64,000 nt of DNA, taken from positions 18,015 through 82,014 of the forward strand of contig PBAY01000017.1 in the NCBI GenBank assembly GCA_002717655.1, in the 5' to 3' direction. The translations under genes and the position numbers were made by a program. The notes under the pieces were generated by a model. That model had not been told where the DNA came from. It was given only the letters and a program-made list of their open reading frames with translations, and made no database searches. The stretch is from Phycisphaerae bacterium. GTDB taxonomy: Bacteria > Planctomycetota > Phycisphaerae > Phycisphaerales > SM1A02. Each line of letters opens with the position of its first letter. Positions within the stretch are counted from its first letter, which is position 1. Below are positions 19,439-28,884 of this stretch, piece by piece.

Positions 19439-22400
19439 ATGATCACAGAAACGCTTTCCTCCTTGCCGAGCCCCATCGCAGCCCCACTTGCGATGGCCAC
19501 ACCGGGAAATCCACAGCGCAAGGACATGCTCCGATTTGCGCTGGAGAACATCGTCAGCCTGATTGGCGCGATTACGGTAGGCGATCTTCTGGATCAGATC
19601 GCAAGTCTTGAAGAAGAAGCGGAAGACGGCAAGGAGGCCAAGGAGGGCGGATTACTTGCCCTCCTGAGCTCCGATGAATCCGAGGAGATTCTTGCTGATC
19701 TCCAACGGATCGGCATGGAACAGATGTCGCTGGGCAAGTGGGTCGCACTGCTGCGGACCATGGCTGCATTCAGCAAGAAACATGGATTGAAGCCTGAGCT
19801 TCCGGATGCCCTCTCGGTCTATGACGACGCGAAGAAAGCAGTAGATGAACTGGTAACCCGGAGAAATCATGATGCACATGGGCCAATGATTCCTCAGGAC
19901 AAGCTGGATGACGAGCTCAACGATCGAAGCAAGCTCCTGAATGACATCCTGAAAAAGCTGAGCTTTCTTGACAACTGGCAGCTTTCACAATTTGATCGTT
20001 TTGAAATCAACGGATCGGATCAATGCTATTTCGGCACGCAATACACCGGCGAAGAAGGTGCGACACCGGTTGAACTCAAGGACAGTGTCATTCCAATACC
20101 GGTAGGTGAACCCGTACTGATCAAGAAAGACGGCAAAAAACTCATTCGCCTGCTTCCACTGGCGATCGTCGCACCGATTGACGGAGAAGGAAACACCGAA
20201 TTTTCGTTGTATTCCAAGGAGGTCAAGAAAAATTCAAATGAGCTGGGATTCCTGAGCGTCGCAGGTTCATCCACAGTCAACACCATCATCTGGCTGGAAG
20301 AGCATGGGGTGGATCTTCCAGCTCGTCGACAGAGTTTCGAGAGACTTTTCAAATCAGCCGAGTCCATTACCCCCAGCGTTGAAGCCGCACTTGAACTGTC
20401 GACTCGAAATCTCAATGTCGGAGATGAAGCAGCAGAACTCACCATCACCGTGCGTAACCAGAAAGACAGTACCGATCTGGAATCCGTAACGGCTGTTGCC
20501 AATCTGCCTTCCACGCTCAAGTTCGTTGAGCACCAGGATTCCGGCACACTCCTCGATGAACGCCGCATGGAATTCGAATGGTCATCGATGGAAACGAATT
20601 CCGAACACACCGCAACATTCATGGTGGAAGCTGTGAGCCAGGGCGCCGAGAACATTCCCCCGGCAACAGTCTCATTCCATTACCGTGGCACTGAAACTTC
20701 TGAAAGTGTTGAAGACAATGTGGAAGCCACTGGGCCGGCGATTCAGGTACTCGACCCCAACTCCGAGGATGCACTGATACCAATCATCAATGTTCATCGG
20801 ACACTTCATCCTGCAGATGGACGGACTGAGATTGAGATCGGAGATCGGTTCGAGTTCGAAGTCAAGCTGGAAAACATCGGACTTGGCCGTGCTTCTGGAG
20901 TTGAAACCTACATCCTCATCCCTGATGGACTTCAAGTTCTCGATGGCCCTGAGCATGTGCTGGTCAACCTTGCCCCGGGGGAATCAAGAAAGATGCGGTG
21001 GTCGATACGAGCCAGAAGGCCAGGCGTCTATCAGGTACGCATCTGTGACGTGGTCTACAAGGACCTGTCAGGAAAGCGGAATGCAACCGAATGCAGTGAG
21101 GAATATCGATTCCTCGTCAAAAGCAACAAACGAAGACAGTTCCGCTATGCGATCCGTGACGTCGTGAGCGATCTCCAGATCACTGATGAGGAAGAATCAC
21201 AAATCAACTCCATGAGAGACGGCCTCAAGGAGCAAATGCCGGATGACGCAGAACGCGAAGCCCTTCGTGCGGCAGCTGAAACAGATGCGATCATCGAGAT
21301 TGTCAGAGACTCCGTAAATGGGGTGGCTCGCGAAAAGGGAATTCGGGTGAAGGAACAGGTCTTCACCGAGACCAAGTGGCAGGCGAAGTACCACAAGGAA
21401 CGGGGCCAACGAAGCGTCCTGTCCTTCGTCAACGGGGATATCCCCTTCTTTGCCATCGACTTCACCGAAAGTAGCGATGGCAAGCTGTTCTTCCATTCCC
21501 TCGACATCCCAGGAGGAGATCGCCCCCCCTTCCGACCCAAGGAAGAATCACTTGGTATCTATGCCACGAACAGAGTGGTCAACGGGACACTCGATACGTG
21601 CTTGACGTGGGAAGACATGAGGCGTGACCACAAGACCAGCCTCCCTTTCCTCAAGGGTTGGATCGGTCGATGCCTCACCAGAATTGAGAAGCAGTTCAGG
21701 CCGTGGGAATCCGTCTCCTCGACGTTTGCCGCGGCGCTTGGAGGGCGAAGCGTCCATCGATGGCAACGATATGAAATGGTGGTACCGGACCAGACCAAGA
21801 ACAACCTCTGCATTCAGGACATTGCCGATCCAAGCGGCGCCTATCGATGCTGCGGCTGGGTCTTTCAGGCCGAGAAGGACCCAAGTCGCTACACCCTCAT
21901 TCTGAACATGAAGAGCGGTGCCCCGGGCATGTCCAAGGGAGGCGTGAAGTGGGTCAAGGCCCAGCAGTCAAAGGGACTCTGGCCGGAATTCAAGTTCTAC
22001 AAGTCCTTGGCCAAGAAACCGGGCCATCCCGAGCCCGCCACTCGTGATTCATATTGGATCGGTTGTGAGATCGAATGGAAATCTTCTGATGATGACGAAG
22101 TCATCAAGACTGCCGCGAATCAATTGATCGACATTTGCAGAAGAGCATTTGCTGCGGATGCGGACAAGACCGAAACAGCCACTTACGGCAAGGGCAAGAC
22201 TGAGATTCCGATGCTCAGCAAATCCGAAAGCGGCGAGAGCTGGATGGACCAGAGAATGGAAGAGCTCTTTGATGCCAGAATCGGCCTGCGGATGGCATTT
22301 ACCACTGCTGCCTTCATCAAAGGAAGCCTCGAGTTGTTCATGCTCAGCGACTCACCGGCAACAGGCGCACCAAGCACCTCTCTTGGCCGCATCAAGACCG

Positions 22401-22915
22401 GCGGAGGAAACGGCGAATTGTGGATGAACTGGTTCGAGGGAATGGATACTTCCTTGAACGTCGCCAATTCACTTGTCGTCGATGCTGGCACCTGGGGCAA
22501 ACCGGAAAAAGTGCCTGATGCCATCCGCAAGGACAGCCTCCTTCGAATCAAGGAGGAGACGATCGACCAGGATCTGTTCAACAGCTGGATCGATGGCATC
22601 ATCGCGGCTTCGAAATCCTCACGCATTCCAGCCTGGCCTTCATTCGCCATGGATGACATTCTTGCTCAGGTCAATGCAACTGAACCCAGGCTCTCAAGCC
22701 TGCTGAAGATGCTGGAAGCCGGGCCTCGAACCATCACCGATCTTCGCGAGGAAGCTGGCGAAGATGGCAAGAAACTCCTGCTGACGATCAACAGGCTGAC
22801 CGGCTGGACCAAGCGGTACAACAAACCCTCGCCGCTGGTCCCCTCCAACGAGCAAGCTGACGCCATTGAAATCAACCCTGCGTATCGCGACCTTCTGCTG
22901 ACGAGCGCGTCATGA
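19439..22915 (+). CDS. Large HEPN-like / CARDB-like multidomain protein of unknown function
   Basis: The start at ATG 19439 has GGGGA 8 nt upstream; the protein has 1158 aa. Residues ~30-190 are helical and contain R142-N-H-D-A-H147, the Rx4H motif of HEPN domains, in the setting VDELVTRRNHDAHGPM. This part resembles HEPN domains that abut STAND ATPases and kinases. Residues ~310-440 and ~440-570 are two Ig-like beta domains of CARDB/DUF11 style (NLNVGDEAAELTITVRN; IEIGDRFEFEVKLENIGLG). Residues ~640-960 are an unrecognised mixed region with conserved-looking W, D and E. The last ~80 residues resemble a winged helix (LLKMLEAGPRTITDLREEAG). There is no signal peptide. The next gene overlaps it by 4 nt (ATGA), so the two proteins are probably made together. 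A defence or stress-response role is inference. Confidence 0.8.
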   Translation: MITETLSSLPSPIAAPLAMATPGNPQRKDMLRFALENIVSLIGAITVGDLLDQIASLEEEAEDGKEAKEGGLLALLSSDESEEILADLQRIGMEQMSLGKWVALLRTMAAFSKKHGLKPELPDALSVYDDAKKAVDELVTRRNHDAHGPMIPQDKLDDELNDRSKLLNDILKKLSFLDNWQLSQFDRFEINGSDQCYFGTQYTGEEGATPVELKDSVIPIPVGEPVLIKKDGKKLIRLLPLAIVAPIDGEGNTEFSLYSKEVKKNSNELGFLSVAGSSTVNTIIWLEEHGVDLPARRQSFERLFKSAESITPSVEAALELSTRNLNVGDEAAELTITVRNQKDSTDLESVTAVANLPSTLKFVEHQDSGTLLDERRMEFEWSSMETNSEHTATFMVEAVSQGAENIPPATVSFHYRGTETSESVEDNVEATGPAIQVLDPNSEDALIPIINVHRTLHPADGRTEIEIGDRFEFEVKLENIGLGRASGVETYILIPDGLQVLDGPEHVLVNLAPGESRKMRWSIRARRPGVYQVRICDVVYKDLSGKRNATECSEEYRFLVKSNKRRQFRYAIRDVVSDLQITDEEESQINSMRDGLKEQMPDDAEREALRAAAETDAIIEIVRDSVNGVAREKGIRVKEQVFTETKWQAKYHKERGQRSVLSFVNGDIPFFAIDFTESSDGKLFFHSLDIPGGDRPPFRPKEESLGIYATNRVVNGTLDTCLTWEDMRRDHKTSLPFLKGWIGRCLTRIEKQFRPWESVSSTFAAALGGRSVHRWQRYEMVVPDQTKNNLCIQDIADPSGAYRCCGWVFQAEKDPSRYTLILNMKSGAPGMSKGGVKWVKAQQSKGLWPEFKFYKSLAKKPGHPEPATRDSYWIGCEIEWKSSDDDEVIKTAANQLIDICRRAFAADADKTETATYGKGKTEIPMLSKSESGESWMDQRMEELFDARIGLRMAFTTAAFIKGSLELFMLSDSPATGAPSTSLGRIKTGGGNGELWMNWFEGMDTSLNVANSLVVDAGTWGKPEKVPDAIRKDSLLRIKEETIDQDLFNSWIDGIIAASKSSRIPAWPSFAMDDILAQVNATEPRLSSLLKMLEAGPRTITDLREEAGEDGKKLLLTINRLTGWTKRYNKPSPLVPSNEQADAIEINPAYRDLLLTSAS

Positions 22916-25900
22916 CTACTGATTTGAGAATCACGCCAATGTTCAAACTGCTGCCGATCCTGCTCATGAGCCTGCTGGCCTCTGCAGCAGTTGCACGGGC
23001 CGAAGCGGAGACCGCAACCGATTCAATTGAAACCACGACTGAAGAGACGATGGCCGACTATCTCAACCACGCCAACACCATGTACTGGGTGAGTCGAGCA
23101 CGCCCCTGGAGTCTCACGGAAGTCAAGAGATCTCTTGAGTTCTATGATCTTGCAGAGCAGATGATCGAGCATGAACCACTGGAGATTCAGGCTCAACTCA
23201 AACTCCAGATCGAAAAGGGAAGACAACAGGTTGAAACCATGTTGGACGAACGGTCCGAACAACTCGGATCGTGGTCACCCTATTACGGCCTCCTGTTTGG
23301 GCAGGATGAGATCTATGAGTGGTATGACAATCCGGTTGAAATCGCGGCAGAACGAATCGCCTCTTCAATCCTCGATCCTTCTACTCGTCTACACATGGAG
23401 AATGATCAGCCTTACATGATCATCCAGACTGATCTGGGAGATCTGGAAGAAGAGCATGGCGAAGCCGCGCGTGATGTGATCCATGTCTACATCAACAACA
23501 ACAAACCCTTCTACGCGATATCAGAGCGTGAGATCGCCGCAAATCTCAACAGCACCATGCTTGAGAAACTGCAGGCCAATCCTCCGGATCCAGACGCACT
23601 GAAGGAACTCGCAAGTAGTGTCAGCTCGGACGAAATGACGGTCGACAGTATCGGCATCATCACCATCACACACAATGATTCGGTGGAAGGCCTGTGTTAT
23701 CTGGGTGGCTACTATCAGAAATGGCCCACTGGCGCCTCAACAGCTACGCGTGAATGGTACGTCGATGGCTTCGCAGAGGACGTAGGTTTCGTCGAAGCGG
23801 TGGTGTACCTGCTGCTTCTGCTGGGGCTGCTCTGGCAACCATTGATTGTCGGCACCCTGAGATCAGGATTCCTTGACAAGAAAGCACTTGGCCACACCTC
23901 CAGACCACCGGTCTGGTCCATGACCGTTGCAGTCATCGGTGGATTCGCCTTCTCAGCCATGGCCAAGGCCGGGCTGTCGATGGCGACTCCTGATCTGGAG
24001 ATGCTCCACCCCACCTCGCTCTCGATCGCCTGGATTGCAGGCAGTTCCGTCATCTTGCTGGTGCTCCCGATTCTGCTGGTCTATGTGACCACGACGAGAT
24101 TCAATTCCATCGCCACCAGACTCGGCAATGTTGACATGGTTGCCATTCTTCTTGCAGGAAGCTGGTATGGCGCTCAGATCAATCTGCTCCTGCACGCCGC
24201 ACCGATCGAAGGCCTGGGGCCGGCACTGGCCATGCTCAGCTTACCAGCACTGCTTGGCAGCGTCACGCTTGTAGGAGTGGCACACTCTTACTGCCTCTGG
24301 AATCGCAGTGGAAGCCATTGGGATGCAGCTGCCACCACGGCTGGCATTCTGGCACTCACTGCGGCGGCAATCATCGAAGTGCGTGGCACCTGGCCTGCTT
24401 CGATTCTTGCCGGATGCCTCCCACCAGCAACCTACCTCCTCGTGATTCTGCTCAAGACAGCCTGGAATCTTCAACGCCAATCAGAAGATCCAACTGAACT
24501 TCAGCACAACAAAGGCGATCTCCTGCGTAATCCACCCTTCATCGATACAACTGCCTCAACAGAGCTTTTCAATTCACTTCTGGAAGATCTGCTGGGTGAT
24601 GCTGCCAGCGATGACGCCATCGAAATAGCCTGGCTTGAAGGCGATCGAGGCTGCGGAAAAACCCGTATTGCCAAGGAACTGGCCGAACGAATCACGCAGG
24701 AAGTTGCGAGCAGGAATCTGGCTGACGAAACCATCATTCTCTTCGGGGACTGCAACGAACCAGGTGATCCTGAAGCAGATGTCCCTTATGAACCTCTCCG
24801 ACAAGCATTCAGCCAGCTCATGGGCGTGGAACGATTTGGAAATCCCGCGGAGAATGCTCGAAAGATGCAGGAAGGCCTCTCGAAGGTTGCTTCAAATGCC
24901 TCGGTAGCGGGATCCGCGATTTCAGTCGCGCTTGACCTTGCTGGGAGCGATGATGAGAGCTTTACCTCAGCGAACGAAGGCATGATCGCTGATGAAATGA
25001 CTGAAATCCTTGGCAACACCGTCAAACCTGACGGGGAACATCCGGGAGGCAAGCGAGTTGTGCTGATCATCGATGACATCCAATGGATCGATGATGACTC
25101 AAACAACCTGTTGAATATTCTGCTGGAGCGACTTGTAGAACAATTCGTTTCAGGTGACAAGAACATGCAGAACAGAGTCTGTCTGCTGATCACGAGTCGA
25201 ACAGACATTCCGAAGGACAACAATGAAACGGACAAATCCGAGGAATGCCTCGAAAAGCTTGAGGAACTGCAGAATCGTGGAGTCGCCAATCTGATTCGAC
25301 CCGAGCCGATCCATTCGATACTTGGCTCGGATGAGAACTCGCTTGAATGGCGAGATGGGCTTCTGGAAAAACTACGATGTATGGAACGCGCTCGCCGCGC
25401 CATCACGAGCGAATTGGAACTCAAGGGCCTCGAACTGCCCTTGCATCGACTGGAGTTCATCAAGATCGCCCTTGAGCAACATGCGCTGAAGACGATTGAT
25501 GGACGCATTGACCTTGATTCAACCGTTCCGCTTCATGAGATCTCAGCAGGCAAAGAGTTCAAGGACATGGTGGCGAATGAACTCAAAGGCCTTGACCGAA
25601 GATTGCTCGACATACTGCAGTGCTGTGCTGTCATCGGCCGCTCCTTCCATGTTTCACTGGTCGCAGAGATCTTCGAGATCGACATCATCGAATTACTTTC
25701 GCTTCTCAAGGAAGCCGAGGAACGAGAGATTATCTTCGATCAGATTGAAACCGATGGCATCTACGAATTCCGTGACAAGCGGATTGCCGGCGCCTTCAGA
25801 TCCGAACCTCGCGAAGACCCCACCGAAGTCCATCAGATGGTCAGGGAATACCATCGACGATTCGTCGCCATTCGAGCCCGCGAGCTCGATGCAAAGTATT

Positions 25901-27120
25901 CGGATGAAACATTGATCCCATTCAATGACGTCCTGGCCATCGCAACCCATGCGGCCATGGTTGCCGAAAACATGCCGATGGAAACCATTCGCTGGTCCCG
26001 TCTCGCTTGCGCCAAATGCAGGCAACGCCGCCTCTATGGCCGTGCAATCCGTGAGCTTCAGCCTGCACTCAATCTGATCAAGGGCCGACGTGATCTGGCG
26101 ATCCCCAGTGCAGACAGAATCGATCTTTTCCTCATCCATGCTGAACTTCTACTCAAGGCTGAACAAGAGCAGGAAATCGCTCTGGATTCAATTGAGCGTG
26201 CTGAAACACTTTTGAATGAAACGGTTGATCCTGATGAACAGGCACGCCATAAAGCCACGCTCCTCAGAGGACTCTCGCTCTATCAAATGCGCAAGTTCTC
26301 AGAGGCCGATGCTGTCGTTCAGAAACTGTTGGACGCCCCTTCCCCACCACTCTGGATGAAAGCCAGAGCTCGCTTCATCAAGGCACTCTGCATGGATCCA
26401 AGCTCCCAGGCAGCCGAAAAACATGAAACGCTTGAGCAATTGTTCAAGGACACCTCCGCCGCAATTGATCAAAACGAGGACCCGAACATCAGGCACCAAC
26501 TGATTCTGCTGCAGAGTGAGATCTGCAATTCACTTGGCCAATCGAGACTGAATCACGCCAAGGACACACAAGGCGCCGAGGACATCTTGAAACTGGGACT
26601 CGAATTGAACCGAAGCCCACAAGTCTCTGATCGCAAAGGCGAAGCCATTGGCCATAGTCGACTGGGAGATGTCTACGTACATAAAGGGATGATTGATGAG
26701 GCTCGCGAATCCTATGGCCTGAATCTTTCCATCTCACGTGAAACGGGCGACCTGAGCGGCATCATCATCATGACCAGCAAACTTGGACAATTTGCACTGG
26801 ATGAGGCCGACTCGCAAACTGATGGGAATCGCACCGCTTTGATCAATGAAGGAAGACGTTGCTACGAGGAGAGTGCCCTTGTGGCAATCAAGAACAAACG
26901 AACCTTCTCACTGGGATTCGCGATCAAGGGATTGATCCGCGTCGAAGCCATCGAAGGAACCTCCGGAGCGATGCTCATTCAGACCATCGAAGAAGCAATT
27001 GCAGCAGATTCCATGGATACAGATCTCGCAGATACAACCCTCGCCGCAATCGAAGAATACGACCTTCCCGAAGCATCCAGAGATCAGATCAGGATGCTCC
27101 TGAAACCCTTTAGTGACTGA
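22912..27120 (+). CDS. Polytopic membrane STAND-type ATPase with helical repeats
   Basis: A 1402-aa protein. It begins with a signal-like hydrophobic stretch (PMFKLLPILLMSLLASAAVARA). A ~260-residue domain, probably outside the cytoplasm, precedes seven or eight membrane segments (~295-520). The cytoplasmic ATPase follows: Walker A GDRGCGKT (577-584) and Walker B VVLIIDDIQWID (~716-727). The DDIQWID form is typical of AAA_16/STAND NTPases (LuxR-MalT, Apaf-like regulators). A winged-helix-like region (HEISAGKEFKDMVANELKGL...CCAVIGRSFH) comes next. TPR-like helical repeats fill ~1040-1400. STAND proteins assemble upon ligand binding. Its topology suggests that a signal from the membrane or periplasm controls the ATPase. 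It is coupled to the HEPN-like protein upstream, the likely effector or partner (inference). Confidence 0.85.
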   Translation: MTTDLRITPMFKLLPILLMSLLASAAVARAEAETATDSIETTTEETMADYLNHANTMYWVSRARPWSLTEVKRSLEFYDLAEQMIEHEPLEIQAQLKLQIEKGRQQVETMLDERSEQLGSWSPYYGLLFGQDEIYEWYDNPVEIAAERIASSILDPSTRLHMENDQPYMIIQTDLGDLEEEHGEAARDVIHVYINNNKPFYAISEREIAANLNSTMLEKLQANPPDPDALKELASSVSSDEMTVDSIGIITITHNDSVEGLCYLGGYYQKWPTGASTATREWYVDGFAEDVGFVEAVVYLLLLLGLLWQPLIVGTLRSGFLDKKALGHTSRPPVWSMTVAVIGGFAFSAMAKAGLSMATPDLEMLHPTSLSIAWIAGSSVILLVLPILLVYVTTTRFNSIATRLGNVDMVAILLAGSWYGAQINLLLHAAPIEGLGPALAMLSLPALLGSVTLVGVAHSYCLWNRSGSHWDAAATTAGILALTAAAIIEVRGTWPASILAGCLPPATYLLVILLKTAWNLQRQSEDPTELQHNKGDLLRNPPFIDTTASTELFNSLLEDLLGDAASDDAIEIAWLEGDRGCGKTRIAKELAERITQEVASRNLADETIILFGDCNEPGDPEADVPYEPLRQAFSQLMGVERFGNPAENARKMQEGLSKVASNASVAGSAISVALDLAGSDDESFTSANEGMIADEMTEILGNTVKPDGEHPGGKRVVLIIDDIQWIDDDSNNLLNILLERLVEQFVSGDKNMQNRVCLLITSRTDIPKDNNETDKSEECLEKLEELQNRGVANLIRPEPIHSILGSDENSLEWRDGLLEKLRCMERARRAITSELELKGLELPLHRLEFIKIALEQHALKTIDGRIDLDSTVPLHEISAGKEFKDMVANELKGLDRRLLDILQCCAVIGRSFHVSLVAEIFEIDIIELLSLLKEAEEREIIFDQIETDGIYEFRDKRIAGAFRSEPREDPTEVHQMVREYHRRFVAIRARELDAKYSDETLIPFNDVLAIATHAAMVAENMPMETIRWSRLACAKCRQRRLYGRAIRELQPALNLIKGRRDLAIPSADRIDLFLIHAELLLKAEQEQEIALDSIERAETLLNETVDPDEQARHKATLLRGLSLYQMRKFSEADAVVQKLLDAPSPPLWMKARARFIKALCMDPSSQAAEKHETLEQLFKDTSAAIDQNEDPNIRHQLILLQSEICNSLGQSRLNHAKDTQGAEDILKLGLELNRSPQVSDRKGEAIGHSRLGDVYVHKGMIDEARESYGLNLSISRETGDLSGIIIMTSKLGQFALDEADSQTDGNRTALINEGRRCYEESALVAIKNKRTFSLGFAIKGLIRVEAIEGTSGAMLIQTIEEAIAADSMDTDLADTTLAAIEEYDLPEASRDQIRMLLKPFSD

Positions 27121-27181
27121 AGAGATACCATCGAACGACAGCTGACTTCAGCTGAAGAAGAGAAACGAAGAGAGGAACCTC

Positions 27182-27910
27182 ATGAAAATCAATTCATTCA
27201 CGATGACCAAGCCTGACTCGGACAATGAAATGTGCTCCGAGATCGAATGCGAGCTCACCAATGAAGGTCAGGAAGACATTCGCCTTGTCAAGATGGATAC
27301 GATTCTGACCAATGCCGATGGCGTTGGCGTAGCCGTCAGCATTGATGATGAAGAGGAAATCCGCATCCGCCCCGGCGACACTGAGACCTTTTCCCCGGCC
27401 TCTTCGTGGGTCAAGACCGAAATCGCAGGAACTGATGACCCTTCTGCCATCAAAGCTGAAGTCTATGCCTCCTTCTTTCGACGTGAGTTCATCCAACTCG
27501 GAGAGATGGACTGCCCCGCGGATCATCAAACACCCGTGACGATGACGGCCGATGCCCCCATCGGTGGAGTCAACCAGAGTCTCGTCGTGATGGCATCACG
27601 GACAGAGCCGGATGAAGATGATGAATCCTCAGTTGAAATTCGATGCATGATTCGCAATACCACCGACATGCATCTTGAGAAAGTCAGCCTCAAGGCAGAA
27701 CTGGTTGATGATGAGGGCGCTGACATTGATGAGTGTGAAAGCGCTCAACAGGTAAGAATCGGAGGGATCAACTGCCTTGACCCTTCCATCTGGCATCAAT
27801 CCACCAGTGCCTTGAAGAACGCCAAGATCAAGCTGTCGCTGGCAGTCTTCACGCCTGTAGATCATGTCATGGTCACGGCCATGGGAACACAGGCTGATGA
27901 GGAGGACTAG
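27182..27910 (+). CDS. Acidic protein with two Ig-like beta domains, third gene of the HEPN/STAND cassette
   Basis: A 242-aa protein with GAGAGGAACCTC before the ATG, 61 nt after the ATPase gene. The two halves share a pattern: EIECELTNEGQEDIRLVKMD at the start of the first, and VEIRCMIRNTTDMHLEKVSL in the second. This suggests tandem FxLD/CARDB-like beta sandwiches. It has no signal peptide and is very acidic (ends QADEED). I do not recognise the family. The same kind of Ig-like fold occurs in the first gene of the cassette, so it may interact with or compete for the same partner; this is inference. Confidence 0.72.
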   Translation: MKINSFTMTKPDSDNEMCSEIECELTNEGQEDIRLVKMDTILTNADGVGVAVSIDDEEEIRIRPGDTETFSPASSWVKTEIAGTDDPSAIKAEVYASFFRREFIQLGEMDCPADHQTPVTMTADAPIGGVNQSLVVMASRTEPDEDDESSVEIRCMIRNTTDMHLEKVSLKAELVDDEGADIDECESAQQVRIGGINCLDPSIWHQSTSALKNAKIKLSLAVFTPVDHVMVTAMGTQADEED

Positions 27911-28028
27911 GCTCAGCAGCCCTCGTTCAGGCTTTTCGGCACCCTCTGTGGGCCAGCTATCAGCCCTGAGGGCCTTGAAAAGGCTGATTTCAGCTACCTC
28001 GAAAGTGAATAAATCGGCTTTTTCAGTA

Positions 28029-28056
28029 TTGAAATGCCCAATTCACCTCATACTAT
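28029..28056 (+). promoter_or_regulatory. Probable sigma-70-type promoter of the PEP-CTERM-like gene
   Basis: TTGAAA (-35) and TACTAT (-10) are separated by 16 nt. They lie 60 nt upstream of the ATG of the sorted surface protein, with no gene between. A match by eye to the sigma-70 consensus. Confidence 0.5.
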
Positions 28057-28116
28057 GGGGTCAGGCTTCTTGGGAGAGAAGCTTGGCCTACGGGCCTGAA
28101 GAGGAGAAAGAGAACC

Positions 28117-28767
28117 ATGCGTCTATTCACCGCAGCAAGTCTGCTCATTGCCGTACCGGCCATGGCATCGACTTATACCGATCCAACCGGCGACATCGCC
28201 ACTGGCAATCCAAATCTGGATATTGCGTCAGTCAATGTCAGCCATACCGCAACTGATATCTCAATCTCACTTGAGGTTGCAGACCTTGATGCGGATTGGG
28301 GCAAGTACGCCATCTTCTTTGATTTCAAGTTCGGTGGCTCCGGCGACAATGACAACCCTTGGGCCCGTGACATCGGTGGCCTTGAAGGCATGGACATGTT
28401 CGTCGGCTCATGGCTTAATGATGGCGGTGGCTTTGAAGAGTACTACTACACCCTAGGCGGCTGGCAGGCAACACCACTTGGTGTAAGCATGTCCATCGAC
28501 TGGGACAACAGCACCATCAACTGGACCATTGCTGGCTTCGCAGCCCAACTTACAGCCTTCGGTGCCGACACCTTCGGTTTCGAAATCGCAACCACCGGCG
28601 GCAACCCAGGCGATCCTGCCATCGACCTTCTTGGTGGCGAAGACACACAGCCTGGTTGGGGTAACGGTTCCACCTCGACCGACCTGTCCTACTACACCAT
28701 CCCAGCTCCAGGTGCTCTGGCACTTCTGGGACTCGCAGGATTGACCAGCCGACGTCGTCGTCGCTGA
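28117..28767 (+). CDS. Secreted protein with PEP-CTERM-like sorting signal
   Basis: A 216-aa protein with GAGGAG upstream and a short signal peptide (MRLFTAASLLIAVPAMA). The body is a beta-rich domain. The C-terminus has the tripartite signal: PAPGA motif, hydrophobic helix (LALLGLAGL) and an Arg cluster (TSRRRRR), as in PEP-CTERM/GlyGly-type exosortase substrates. The PEP is replaced by PAPG, which is usual in planctomycetes. It is predicted to be anchored or released at the cell surface after processing by an exosortase encoded elsewhere. It is a single gene with its own promoter and terminator. Function unknown; possibly involved in exopolysaccharide or biofilm. Confidence 0.88.
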   Translation: MRLFTAASLLIAVPAMASTYTDPTGDIATGNPNLDIASVNVSHTATDISISLEVADLDADWGKYAIFFDFKFGGSGDNDNPWARDIGGLEGMDMFVGSWLNDGGGFEEYYYTLGGWQATPLGVSMSIDWDNSTINWTIAGFAAQLTAFGADTFGFEIATTGGNPGDPAIDLLGGEDTQPGWGNGSTSTDLSYYTIPAPGALALLGLAGLTSRRRRR

Positions 28768-28794
28768 ATCCTCAACTCCTCAGTATTGAACTTC

Positions 28795-28824
28795 AAACGG
28801 CCCCTGCTCCGGCAGGGGCCGTTT
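28795..28824 (+). terminator. Rho-independent terminator
   Basis: A perfect 13-bp stem (AAACGGCCCCTGC and its complement) has loop TCCG and ends in TTTCC. It lies 28 nt after the stop of the sorted surface protein. Confidence 0.9.
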
Positions 28825-28884
28825 CCTTATCCACCGCGAATCAGCGGATCCACCCTGCCTGCGGCTTCTCATTAGAATCCGGGC

